Below, in pieces: positions 37,741 to 48,740 of a DNA stretch of 64,000 bases; position 1 is the first letter of the stretch; each line of letters begins with the position of its first letter. Source of the stretch: Amphiura filiformis. Taxonomy: Eukaryota > Echinodermata > Ophiuroidea > Amphilepidida > Amphiuridae. Under the pieces are notes generated by a model, which saw only the letters and a program-made list of their open reading frames with translations, was not told the origin of the DNA and did not search any database. Position numbers and translations under genes: made by a program. Where the stretch lies: contig NC_092628.1 of assembly GCF_039555335.1 (NCBI RefSeq), forward strand, positions 61,920,235 through 61,984,234, in the 5' to 3' direction.

Positions 37741-39050
37741 CTAGTAAAAGCTATAAGGGTAACCGTATGAGGGATAGGAGAAATTTAATACTACTACGGA
37801 AAATATAAGGAATGAGGTACTATAGTTAAGTCTCAGTCTTCCTATAGTTTTCGGCAAGGTTCTTGGCGCTGGTTTGGTGCTGTTTACTGCGTAAACAAGG
37901 AATTAGTGTGGTTCTGATTGGTTTAGCGTCGTGTGAACTGATTCATTTTACGCAATAATCAGAAAGAGCATTCGGACACCGCTGAAGGACCTTGCTGAAT
38001 CCTCTGGACAAAGTATATTTTTTTTGGCTAGACGAAACGTATCACGTTGGGCCTATCTGCAGTGTAGGTTTGGTCGAGTGTTTGGTCTTACAGTTTGAAC
38101 AAGGGAAGGTTATTGGCATGCATTGTCCTAATACATGTCAAAGATATCAGCTTATTGATGAAAAATTGGCTACAAATTGTGGGTAGCAAAAGGTAAACAC
38201 TTATAACAACAATGTCAAAAGTAACACAATCATCTCCTCAATAACATAACCTCAAACATGATAATCTGTTTGTTAAGGTGTGGAACAATATGTCGCCATC
38301 GAGGTTAGGTTAAACATTGACGTTGAAACTTCTTTAAACATTGACTTTGTTAACACTGTTGACGCGTTCGATCAGCGCTCGCGACATAAAAGTGAGCATA
38401 AATGAGTGACTATACGCGAGGCTGCCAATTACTTGGTCGTGACGGTCAGGTCCAATATCAAGAAAGTTGTGCGCCAAATTAAAACAAAGAATCAATGCAA
38501 GTGTTTTATCAGTACTTAATCCCTACTTTAACTAAGTCGTAAGAAAAATGATTGACATGTCATATAAAATCAATTTGAAACGCAAACGTAAAAACACCCG
38601 GATGACACTCAACTTTCACTTTTCACTTTGGTAAAAGTGCGGCGCCGATTTTCGACTAATGCGGCAACTATTTTAAACTGTTGCGATTTGGTAGTTCACA
38701 GCAACTTGCGAATGGTAGTGAGCTTTGGCATAAATTGCATTGATCATTTCATAGCGAATGTATAGAAAAATTCAAATATCACAGATTATATTATTTTTGT
38801 ATGTCCTGTGGTTCTTGAGTTATGTTGATTTCGCTATCGTAGTCGGACGTCACTTCCTGCCGAGGTCACAGCTACCTCCGTAGTGATGGATCAAGTGATT
38901 GAGGCTTGTGGATCAACGTGTAGGCGTTGTGCCTGTGCGTAGCGCACTATAAATCACTGCGCTTTTTTTTTTTTTTTTTTTAGTGTCTAATTTGCATAAA
39001 TGCACAATGGCCGCTTATGCATGGGTGAAATTTCAAATTCTCGTCATAAG
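37741..39050. other. Intergenic DNA, nothing recognised
   Basis: A poly-T run of about 18 lies at about 38965-38982, next to gcgcactataaatcactgcg. This may be a retroposed tail in reverse orientation. There are no gene calls. Confidence 0.3.
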
Positions 39051-39059
39051 GGTTGAACA

Positions 39060-39295
39060 AAATAGTTTGACCTATTTCCGATGTACAGTTCTTGAGTTAT
39101 AGGGGAAATGCCAAATGTCAAAATGATCGAAAAAATGCAACTTTTCTCTCATTTTGATTTATTTTTGCCACCACTTGGATCAAAATTGGAACATTTTTCA
39201 ATTGTAGGCGCCTGTGGAACCCAAAATTTGATCTTTGACCTTGTTGTCTATAAACCAAGAACTGTATGTCGGAGACATGTCAAACTATACTTTTT
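39060..39295. repeat. Inverted repeat (~45-base arms)
   Basis: atagtttgacctatttccga then tacagttcttgagttatag is answered on the right by the reverse complement of atagtttgac..tacagttcttggtttatag. It is a small hairpin element. Confidence 0.55.
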
Positions 39296-39369
39296 CTGAA
39301 TCTTTATGATGAGAGCAATACATTGGTATGGTTTTGAACAAGATTTGACCAACTTTTAAATTTCACCAC

Positions 39370-40109
39370 TGCATCTCTCGATCTCGCTTCTTCTGGTAGC
39401 ACCTTTCGTTTCTTTTCCTAGAGAAGCACCCCAGTGCATCCTCCAAATCCTTATAAGCTTCCGGGATGACTATCCCGATATGACTATCCCGGTTAGGTCG
39501 TTTAGAAGCATTTTCACATACTTGCGGTCCTGCTCTTTGATTAGTTGATCTATAGCCTTACTTGCGCCTAGAACTTAGGTTGGGCCTAGACCTGGCCAAC
39601 CCCTTGTTGCACTGAGCTCGGGTGGTATCTCCCGCTTAATCTCCACCATAGCTTGAAGTTTCTTTTCATTCAAAATAGCCAGGGCGACAAAATGTTTCTC
39701 AACAACTGCGAGGTCGTTGGTTATCAATGTCTGGGCTATTTTAGACAAGTTCTCTTTTGATTTGAAATGCGGAGCATCCGGGGCTCTCTGCCCAGTAGGC
39801 TATGGGAGGCTCGGAATCCAGACCGTATTGCAGCACGTCTACCCAAGCACGCTTATCAAAGTTGGTGATGTTGCTTCTGATGAAGAGATTCCTACCGACA
39901 AGGATAGACGTAAGACGGATATCTCGGGCTTTCCGGGCCTCTCTGCCCAGGTGTAGGTTGCAAATCTGGCCTCGGACCTGGCTAGGACTCGATTTATTAC
40001 TCGGAGATGGCAAGCGACTTGAAGACATTATTTTTTTCTTGTTGGATGAAGTACTCAGTTTGCTAGCCTTGCTTACGGATTTCATGTTACTTGTTCTGGT
40101 AATTAACAA
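39370..40109 (-). pseudogene. Unidentified, frame-broken protein-coding remnant (probably mobile-element derived)
   Basis: An ATG-led frame of 122 codons (39741-40109) is Lys/Ser-rich at its start. It then reads RDIRLTSILVGRNLFIRSN and ends KRELV-stop. A shifted frame immediately continues KIAQTLITNDLAVVEKHFVA then ALAILNEKKLQAMVEIKRE. Further on, another frame gives IDQLIKEQDRKYVKMLLNDL. Together these look like one helical, charged protein broken by frameshifts. I do not recognise it. An ORF1-type or gag-like product of a retroelement is a guess from its decay and setting. Confidence 0.4.
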
Positions 40110-40114
40110 TTAAT

Positions 40115-41330
40115 TATAATAAAAATTCCCTTTAAAGGGAAAGCCAGCTTCAATGCAGAAGATGCCTTGTAATTAGTTTGGGTGGTGGCATTTTTAGGAT
40201 CACTCTTTTTTATGATCCATCATGTTTCATGACAGTCCACCAAACCATCAATGATGAGAACATGCACACAGAAACAGCAAACCAAACAACTCCTATAACT
40301 TCCTGTCAATTAATTACTCCAAATTGTTCTGTCTTTTTGTCTTTTCTGCCTTTTAGGCTACCCTTAGCTCATTATTAATATAAAGAAATGCAGTTTTTAG
40401 TTAATTGGCTAAAACTGCCATCCTACTTGCCTTATACATGCACATTAATTTTATATTAATTCACAATTTATACTTAATATAGCACATTATAAAATGTATA
40501 AAGACTGATATTGTTCAATTATAATAGGCCTACATGTATATAAATTATACCCATATCAAAAATAGGCCCTGAAATTGCATCGAATTTTTCCCGTTGAAAA
40601 GACAAAACTGATGTTTAAGATATAAATTATTTCATAAATGACATTTTGAGTCATTTTTATCCATAAAACGATACAGATTATAGGATAGTTTTACTTTGAC
40701 TTTTACGTCCATAAAGGTTTTAATCATGTTATCAATACACTCACATCTCATGCTGTGCTGATCTCCAGGAGGTCTGCGAATGTAAATCTAAGAACGCCTG
40801 ATAACAAGGATTCTATAATTTTCTTTCGTTGATATGCTGTGGAAACTATTATAGGCCTGGCATGAACTTTTAATGTCATATTTCCTTCAAACCATAACTT
40901 TTGAAATTCTCACTCGTTTTCATTCGTTGAAACGGCAAAACATACTTTCTTTTTCTTACAAATCCAATAACAGGTCTATTATATATTTTCACCATAAAAG
41001 TTCCGCAAAGTAATTCAAACCAATGCTAGTACCCCGTAATCTCTTTAGCAAACAAAGACGATCTCCGAATTAGATCATAGCCAGCTAACGCTGGCGAAAA
41101 GGCGAAGGGCACAGAGGGTACCTGCTTTCAGTAATAACCCAGTCATGAAACTTAAAAAATAAAATAGCTTTATAGAATTAGGAATTCTTCTCCTGAGAAT
41201 TTCTAAATAATTAATAAAATAGCTTATGTGGTGAAACCTTACGTAACCAATTATTCTTTATATAAACATTCAAAACTATGAATATCTAACAAAATATTAT
41301 ACCAATCTTATCTATATTTTTGTAAAGTTT
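40115..41330. other. Intergenic DNA
   Basis: AT-rich. A palindromic aaaattccctttaaagggaaa at about 40120-40142 resembles words at 5566-5585 and 41833-41857. No gene was seen. Confidence 0.3.
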
Positions 41331-41333
41331 GGT

Positions 41334-41349
41334 GGCTCTGAAAAGAGCC
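41334..41349 (-). promoter_or_regulatory. Histone-type mRNA 3' stem-loop (copy B)
   Basis: The minus strand reads GGCTCTTTTCAGAGCC, the canonical six-pair stem and TTTC loop of replication-dependent histone mRNAs. It is flanked by GAAC upstream and ACC downstream, as in true examples. The element binds SLBP and directs U7-dependent cleavage. No histone reading frame precedes it within the 115 bases back to copy A. Confidence 0.85.
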
Positions 41350-41463
41350 GTTCTTTCTGTGGTTAGGAAACCCATTCTGTCTCTTTTTAGAAACTATAAG
41401 AATTTATTAAGTTAACTACCTAATAATACAACAACTGTCAATTCTCTTTTTAGAAGTTGAGGT

Positions 41464-41479
41464 GGCTCTGAAAAGAGCC
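41464..41479 (-). promoter_or_regulatory. Histone-type mRNA 3' stem-loop (copy A) with HDE-like element
   Basis: It has the identical GGCTCTTTTCAGAGCC sequence on the minus strand, flanked by AAACAAAC and ACC. About 12 bases downstream is CTAAAAAGAGAA, a purine-rich stretch resembling a histone downstream element for U7 snRNA pairing. An open frame ends 14 bases upstream (stop at 41494-41496). No core histone sequence is recognisable in that frame. Confidence 0.88.
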
Positions 41480-41493
41480 GTTTGTTTTGGGCT

Positions 41494-41535
41494 TTACTGC
41501 TGCTTGATTGCCGCTGGCTTTTTCTGCCAGTTGCG

Positions 41536-41566
<31 letters not shown>

Positions 41567-41700
41567 CGAGGCTGTTTGTTCGGCCGTCTTCGGTGATCAA
41601 ATGGATTCTGTTGCACTGGGTAACCACTTATTGTTCTTAATTTGACTGGGCTAAATGTATAGATATCTAAAAGAACAGCTGATTTGCAGCAAAATTTTAT
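41494..41700 (-). CDS. His-rich basic open frame ending just before a histone stem-loop (hypothetical terminal exon)
   Basis: The frame contains GYPVQQNPFDHRRRPNKQPR, then eight histidines, then QRNWQKKPAAIKQQ and a stop. It is open back to a stop near 41703 and has no suitable ATG. If real, it would be a 3' exon; ctgttcttttag (to about 41670) is a possible acceptor. The strongly basic, Lys/Pro/Ala ending and the histone 3' signal invite comparison with H1-like or other basic nuclear proteins. The similarity is compositional only. The His run comes from a (GAT)n-type microsatellite at 41538-41563. Confidence 0.3.
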
Positions 41701-41829
41701 GAACTATAGATGATTGAAAGAGAGATTCTTGAACAAACAATGTGATCTTTTGAAAATGTCCCGGAAAATGTACGTACTACATGTAATTATTGTAGCCGTG
41801 ACAAATTGAATGTTGTTTGCAGTTTTAAT

Positions 41830-42535
41830 AAATAAAACTTTCTTTAAAAAAGGAATGGGAGCTTTGATGTGATGTGCTGAACTGATCCGAGGGGGGAGGG
41901 GTCACTCCCACTTTGGAGGTGACGCGTATGTAGGGCTGTTAAGACTCCCTTTTTCACCATCGCTGCCCCCCAAAAAGGAGAATGGCGATCAGGAGCTCTA
42001 GAGCATGCATATCTGGGCGAGACATGGGCCAAAAACTTGGCCTATAGGGCCCCCAGGGGGCACTCAACTTTGGAGGTGACGCGTATGTAGGGCTGTTAAG
42101 ACCCCTTTTTCAGCATCGCTGTCACCCAAAGACCCCATATTTTTTACGAACACCTGCTCGCTCCGCGCTCTGTCACCCGAAGACCCCCTATTTTTCCATT
42201 TGATCTGTCACCCAAAGACCCTTACAAGTTCAATTTGAACAGCAACTTTCATTTATCACTGATTTTGTTACTTATTTTGAAAAAATAAAGAAATTTGAAG
42301 CCATTTAGAACTAGAAATTCGATTTTCGAGGTTTTTGTGCTGCTGTTTTGGTTCTCACCTAAAGATTCCATTTAAAAAAAAAAGGTCATGCTCTCACCCA
42401 ATGACCCCATATTTTTTACATTTTGCTCTCACCGAATGCCAAAAATCATGCTCTCACCCAATGACCCCATATTTTTTACATGTTGCTCTCACCGAATGCC
42501 CCTTAGTGCGAAAGCGCCAGCCCTACACCTATATC
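41830..42535. repeat. Block of short duplications (TE-derived)
   Basis: ctttggaggtgacgcgtatg followed by tagggctgttaaga occurs at about 41911 and again at about 42069. A 60-base unit (catgctctcacccaatgacc, then ccatattttttacat and gctctcaccgaatgcc) is tandemly doubled at about 42387-42500. There is no coding content beyond chance frames. Confidence 0.7.
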
Positions 42536-42539
42536 CATT

Positions 42540-44150
42540 TCAAATTGAAGTGCCCCCCCCCCGGGATAGGGCCTAATAGCTACACATACCTATACTACAT
42601 ATTACCCCATCATTGTAAGTGGGTGATGCCTGAAAAGATAAACACATTCTTTCTAGGCCCCTACTGTTAAATTTGTCACAGCTATTGGCCTACTTTTTTT
42701 GGACAAATTTTGCGCCGGTCTCCGCTCTATTCTCCACGTGTTGAATACTTTTATGATAGTGCTATTTATGTTTGAATCTTGAATGGTGACTCTAACCTCG
42801 AAATATCTCTGGATTTTCTCCTATTTTTGGGTGTTTTTCTTTACATTCCATTATTTCCATAGTTTGTTTAAACAACTAATTACAAAGTTTTCTTCGTGTC
42901 CTTTTAATTTTCTTCCGTGTTTCCAAAACAATTTCATGTAAATTGTCGGTATCCTTTGAACAGAGAGAATAGGCCTACTCCAGATTATTTCAGAAAATCA
43001 TGAAATCTATTTACTTTTTCAAAATAACCTTTTCTTCTCGAGGGTAAAGCCATTTGAGATATTACATTAAAAAAAAAAATTGTTATGTTGCCCTCAAGTG
43101 GGTAAATGGAAAACTTGTGTTGGTCCGTCGATTATCTTTTTAAAAAAAAAAACTCAGTTTAAAAAAATCCCCACTAATTATTAAAAATAATGCTTCTTCC
43201 ATAGGGGCATTTGTCAATTTTGACTACTGGATAGGCCTACTTGTTATCAATTGAAGACCAGTTTTTCAATTACATATTTATTTGAAGTGAAAAACATTGA
43301 TTTTTTTGAACATATCTGTAAAGATCGTCATTTAAAAAAAAAGGGGGTGGGGCGACCCTTGACTACACGTCTGGAAAATAAGTCTTAAAGTTGGTCATAC
43401 ACGCAAACACCTACTCTCAATTTGCACCTTGAATAACATGACATTCGTAATGTGTACAAGCACTATCGTGTAGTAAGCATCCACATTTTTAGCCCAGGTG
43501 TATAAACACGTTTCTCAATTTTCCATTGTTATGACAATTTTCGAACACATTTTATGTTAATAATACATTCTTTTCAACTCAAGCTGTGTTTGATTTAACT
43601 ATTGTAGCACAATTCAAAATTAGACCGGAGAGATTTGAATTCCAGTATGTTTCCAATTGTATCGAGTATGTTGTTGTTATGTCAGAATGTAACTTCAATG
43701 TACCTTGACTGTAATTGTCATGACTGTTTTGGGTTTATTTACCAATTTACAATGGTTTAAAAGTAAATGCCATATGGAACATTTTACATCGTGTTTATCC
43801 ACTCCCAATAAATTAACACAATGTCTGCTGCTGCTCCTGGAAGAAGTAGGAAACTGTGATTTGTAAAGTTCTAAAATTATGTGTGGAAGCGATCTTTTCA
43901 TACTAGTAATTTACGAGTTGACACCAGGAAAAAAGACAAAAGGAATGAAAAAGAAAAGAAAGGAGGAAAAGCAAAAGAAATAGGCAAAAAGAGAAAATTA
44001 TGTAAAGGGAAGATAGGGAAAACAAAAGACCACATTCAAAAGAAAGACAGGTACATAATACCACTATAATTATGATCATAACGTTTTTATTTGAAAATAA
44101 GGCTTGACATAAATTCTTGACATTGTTAATTATAATATATATCTTGAAAA
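42540..44150. other. AT-rich intergenic DNA
   Basis: No gene or clear repeat was recognised. A Lys-rich open frame at 43881-44069 reflects purine-rich DNA. Confidence 0.35.
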
Positions 44151-44152
44151 TG

Positions 44153-44510
44153 TTAAGGGGGTACTACACCCCTGCCCAATTTTGTGCCCATTTTGCCTTT
44201 TTCTCAAAAATTATAGCGCATTGGGGACAAGTAAGATATGTATATTATAGGGCAAGGACTACAACTACTCCACTAGAAATTTTATTTCAGCACAGACAAC
44301 TGTTGTGGAGTTACAGTCAAAAATGAGGGAAAACCAATATTTGATCAATAAATCAATAACTACTTGCTTTGAGTTGTTGAATTTTCAGTGCAGTAGTTGT
44401 AGTTCTTGCCCCTATAATATACATATCTTACTTGTCACCAATGCGCTATAATTTTTGAGAAAAATGCAAAAATAGGCACACAATTAAACAGGGGTGTAGT
44501 ACCCCCTTAA
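44153..44510. mobile_element. TTAA-flanked palindromic MITE (copy 1)
   Basis: It begins TTAAGGGGGTACTACACCCC and ends with the reverse complement, ggggtgtagtacccccttaa. The halves mirror each other inward (tttctcaaaaattatagcgc versus its complement). A related copy is at 61493-61856. TTAA at both ends may be the target duplication, as for piggyBac-type elements. That class assignment is inference. Confidence 0.8.
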
Positions 44511-45631
44511 GTCATGACGATTAATATAATCTTAAAACTGTTAAGTCATGCCAATTATGTCTAAAAACCGTTTGTATTGCCCTTTTTTGACCGAGACAAA
44601 AATCTGAAGACAAAAATCTGAAAAAATAGGGTCATGTTTTTTCTTTTTTTCCACATTTGAATTTTCATATATTTGGTATAGGCATGACTCCAATCTATTA
44701 AAAAACAAACCTGACAAACCTTGTAAATCATTGTTTATCATCATATTTAATGGTGAATTTGCATTTTATACATTGTATGTGGTAAAATATTAAAAAAGAA
44801 CAAAAATCATCAACCAACCGACACTGACTTTGTACCTTTGAGGGCAATACAACTTTTGTTTATGCCTTATCACGTACATGTATTAAGTTAAAATATAAAA
44901 TCTCTTTAGCACTGACAAAATTAAATTATCACTCTAAAATGTACTTGCAATACAAAAATGTGAAACACTCCAAAATTTTATTTTGCTTTTAAAAATCAGA
45001 CCAGGTTTGTCATTTCTTCAAAACATTTTAAATGTTTAATAATAAATAAATAGTGATATGGACTATTTATACTAAAATATACTACATTATGTTGTTGGCA
45101 TGCTTGTGTACAAATTAGGCCCTTTACAATTAATTCTTAGTTTCCTGTTTCCCGCGCGCGTCCAAAGTAGAGAATTGCAAAATATTTAATTATTTTATTT
45201 TTATTTTGGATTTTCTCTTTTAAAATAACTTTTAATGACTTCCATTTGCTACTTTCTGACTTTGCTTGTATCAACTATAATGATGAAAAAACAAAGAACA
45301 TAACTGTACCATTACTTATGTATAAAATCAAACATAGTTGTAAAATAATTAAATGCATGTTCCGATCAAAACAGGTTGATGTAGGATGCGACCACTTGTT
45401 TTAAAATAAAGAAAATAATAGATAATTAATTATTAAAAGTCGCCTCATCCCTTGTTTTCAACCATGAAACAGGAAACTAAGACTCAATTGTGAAGGGCCT
45501 TATCTATTTTCAACTCAAAAGTTTCCAGCTACTACCAAATCAGTAGAATTCTGATTCTACACGTCATGATTCATGAGTGATTCCATCTTTTCATAAATAT
45601 AAGATTATAAGTTTTTTTTAAAGCAAGCTTA
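44511..45631. other. AT-rich intergenic DNA
   Basis: No gene was seen. Two short blocks recur inverted around 45110-45490: gaggccctttacaattaatt-like and ttagtttcctgtttc, answered by gaaacaggaaactaag and gaagggcc. They may be the ends of a ~370-base hairpin element. Confidence 0.35.
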
Positions 45632-46309
45632 TTAAGGGATCTAAAATGGCGTTTATTATGCGTTTCGACAGTATTTTTTGTGGGACATGAGACCACCTCA
45701 GACCTATCGAATTGCATTCTGAATCTGAAGCATGTCTTTCTGATATAAAATAATTTTCATTTTTTGAAAATCACAATATAATACAAATTTTATGACAAAT
45801 TATAAAAATTTGATATTTTTCAAATTTTTGATATATAACAGTCCTCTAAGTAAATCATATAAATCTAATGATATATTCTTAAAGTGTATGTATACGGAGG
45901 AAAAGTCGACGGTCAATTGAAAATTTTGACCTTTCATATTGAAGATATGGATTTTTTCCCAAAAAGACCTAATTTTTTTTGGTGTTTTATGGAAAAAATC
46001 CATATCTTCAATACTGTAAAGGTCAAAATTTTCAATTGATAAACTTTTCATCCCACCTACATACACTTCAAGTATAAGTCATCAGATTTATAAAGTTTAC
46101 TTATAAAGTACTGTTTTGATATTTAAAAATATCAAAAATATAAATTTTCAATGATTTGCCATAAAATGTGTATCAAATTGCGAATTTCAAAAAATCAAAA
46201 TTTGATATCAGAATGACATTCTTCGTATTCAGAATGCAATTCGATATGTCTGATGTGCTCTAATGTCCCAAAATAAATACTGTCCAAACGTTCATACCCC
46301 AGCCCTTAA
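45632..46309. mobile_element. Foldback element with TTAAGGG termini (copy 2)
   Basis: It has the same termini (TTAAGGG/CCCTTAA), the same subterminal acctatcgaattgcattctg, and the same central hairpin around tatggattttttcccaaaaa as 2774-3430. Confidence 0.8.
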
Positions 46310-47422
46310 GAAAACCAATCAACTGAATATATCTTAAAATTATTTAAAAAAAAATGTGTATAGCACCAGAAAGCTGATACTAGTTTTTTGGCTTTAAAAC
46401 ATAAAACAATTGTTATCAATTTGGAAATTTACGTTTTGCCCCCATAAGTCATTTCTAAAAGACTCGCTAATTTACAAAATAGCTTTCATACAATGTACTT
46501 TATATTGTGATGTTTCTGACACGTTTGTTTGTTGTATATGTTTGTTGTATATTTTGTATCTCCTTGTATATATATTTTTCTTATGCTTTGAAGTTCATGC
46601 ATATTGCGCATTATAAATTATTATTATTTAAAGGGTAGGTCTATTGCAGAAACAACATCATATCATTAGCAAGCTAATATTATGAGGACAATGAAAATGA
46701 CTCCTTTTTTGAGAAAATCAGACGTTTAAAACTGATATTCCGCAAAAACCAGCTTAAGCGATGAGTTCCTTTGCATGAGACAGATTTGACCTAGAAAAAA
46801 GTTGACGTCATGAAATGACTGTGCCTGCTTTGCGAGAAGGGACTATAAACACAGAAAAAAACTCTAAATTAAGTATTACAAATTTAATGGTTTTTAAACA
46901 TATGGATAACATCAGCCCGCTGCCTTGAAAATTAATTTGGCTTCAAACGGGGGAAGAAACAAGCCCGAAGTTTACCCACACAATTTCTCTTTCTTCAAAA
47001 ATACGCATAAAAAAATTGCAACGAGTGTCAACTTGTAATGTAATTATTATTTTCTTCGAATAGAGTTAAACTTGTTTTTGCAATAGACCTGATCTTAAAA
47101 AAGATGTGCTTAACGCTTATATCAACTGAAGATTATACAGGCCAAACTGCGATGAGATCCAAATTTAATTACTTATGTTAAAAATAGACATTTCCATGTA
47201 CTCAAACATGTTTAAAAGCTTTTGTGTTAATCAAGTTGATAATTGATTGAAAAATGTCAAATTATGTTACTTATACCTGTTAACTGACCCAATTCCTTTC
47301 CATCTGAAGTCCATTTTAATCTGCCTTTAATCATCTTCTTAGTTAATGGTTGTGAAAAGTGTTATCCACTTTCCTTTCATTTACTTCTACATGCATTAAA
47401 GCAAAAACTTCTTTTGTCAAAA
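46310..47422. other. Intergenic DNA
   Basis: At about 46590-46630, atattgcgcattataaatta followed by ttattatt looks like the 3' tail of a dispersed retroposon. There is no gene call. Confidence 0.3.
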
Positions 47423-47650
47423 TACAGTAAGTCAAATAATTAAGGTACCAGTAATGTCCACCCCCTGTATATCCTAAACAAAAGCAGATGTCATAATTGG
47501 AACCAACAGCCAATAGCTGCAATTTTTAGCTCGAATTTAAGACCTCATTTGTTGAAATTGTTCAAGAAATAAAGACACAACGATCCAAAAACAATATTTA
47601 GGATATACAGGGGTGAACACAACTGCTACCTAATTCTTTTGCTTACTGTA
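47423..47650. mobile_element. MITE with TACAGTAAG termini
   Basis: The left end, tacagtaagtcaaataatta, and ccccctgtatatcctaaa inside it are matched by the reverse complements tttaggatatacagggg and aattcttttgcttactgta. It lies downstream of the EDRF1 gene. Confidence 0.75.
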
Positions 47651-48265
47651 AAGTATACTGTCATATATAACAATTTTATATTAAGTTTCCCCAATTTTGC
47701 AGTGTCTCCTTAAAGTTTCCTCATACAGACATCAAGTTATGCACTGAAGTATGGGTGGAATCAACTCAAGACACACAAAAGTGAAGTGAAACATGAATAA
47801 CTGACAAGCTATGGCCGGCCAATCTGGGGAAGCTGGCACTAAACTTAAATTTTGGCAGGGTGTGCAGTGCAGAGTACTGCACTTTGGAGAACTAAGGATT
47901 GATTTTCAGGCAAAATGGGGGCTTGATGAACAGATATGTCAACATGGAGGGGGGGGGGGAGTTCTACTGAACTAAAACTGGGCCAAATTACAGGCTGTGG
48001 AGCTAAAAATTCCAAATTTGTCCAAATCTGAGATAAAGTCAACAGCTACAATTGTCAGAGTTTGAGGCTCAAAGAACTGGAGCATGATTTAAATGTGGGT
48101 CTTCAAGGATCTGCTGGAGCACCTGAAAAAGGAACTCTTGACCGCTGCACATACCCGTAGCACCTTTACATTTGAGTTACCCTCATGTGCTGTACATCAC
48201 TTATTATAGCAAAGGATACATTTACTCCCAAACACTTTGGTTTGTTTGAAAATTTTTTTCACGGT

Positions 48266-48271
48266 TTTATT
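48266..48271 (-). terminator. Candidate polyadenylation signal for EDRF1
   Basis: AATAAA on the minus strand lies about 320 bases after the stop codon at 48590-48592, followed by a T/G-containing stretch. It is a sequence match only; other AT-rich hexamers nearby could also serve. Confidence 0.35.
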
Positions 48272-48589
48272 ATTTTTTCCAAATCCACAACACAAAAATC
48301 TCATGTCACGCATCATCAGACGTCAAAATAGCCTAAATCGTAAATCTCAGTGAAATTCTTCATCTTGACCACAGTAAAACCTCCTTGAGAGATGGAAAGG
48401 CAGCATATTCTTATCAAAAAGACTGTCCCACAGGTAAAAGATGGCCTAACATTGTATAATGAGAAACATAATCAACATTTTTAACTATCCCAGCCCCTCA
48501 TATGATTTCATTAATCTGTTCCCTAACAGGCTACATTCTTAAAAAATATCTGAAGATTTATGATTTAAACTTATGGCATATAATATGAA

Positions 48590-48740
48590 TTATGTATGTA
48601 AGCTTTTGATTTGTTGCAGTATACTGGCAAGATTGCTGCTGGTAGATGATGCTCCATGCTGATTGGTATCAGGAGTTGATGATGTTGGCTGGCTGAGGGA
48701 TAAGGCATACATCTTTTTCAAGTTTATCAACTGCTGTGAC
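48590..48740 (-). CDS. EDRF1: EDRF1 terminal exon
   Basis: After the acceptor tttgtacag the exon encodes SQQLINLKKMYALSLSQPTS, a Ser/Thr stretch, and NLASILQQIKSLHT followed by TAA at 48590-48592. The phase joins the preceding exon exactly (GC|G). The closing hydrophobic helix fits the short conserved tail of the family. Confidence 0.82.
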
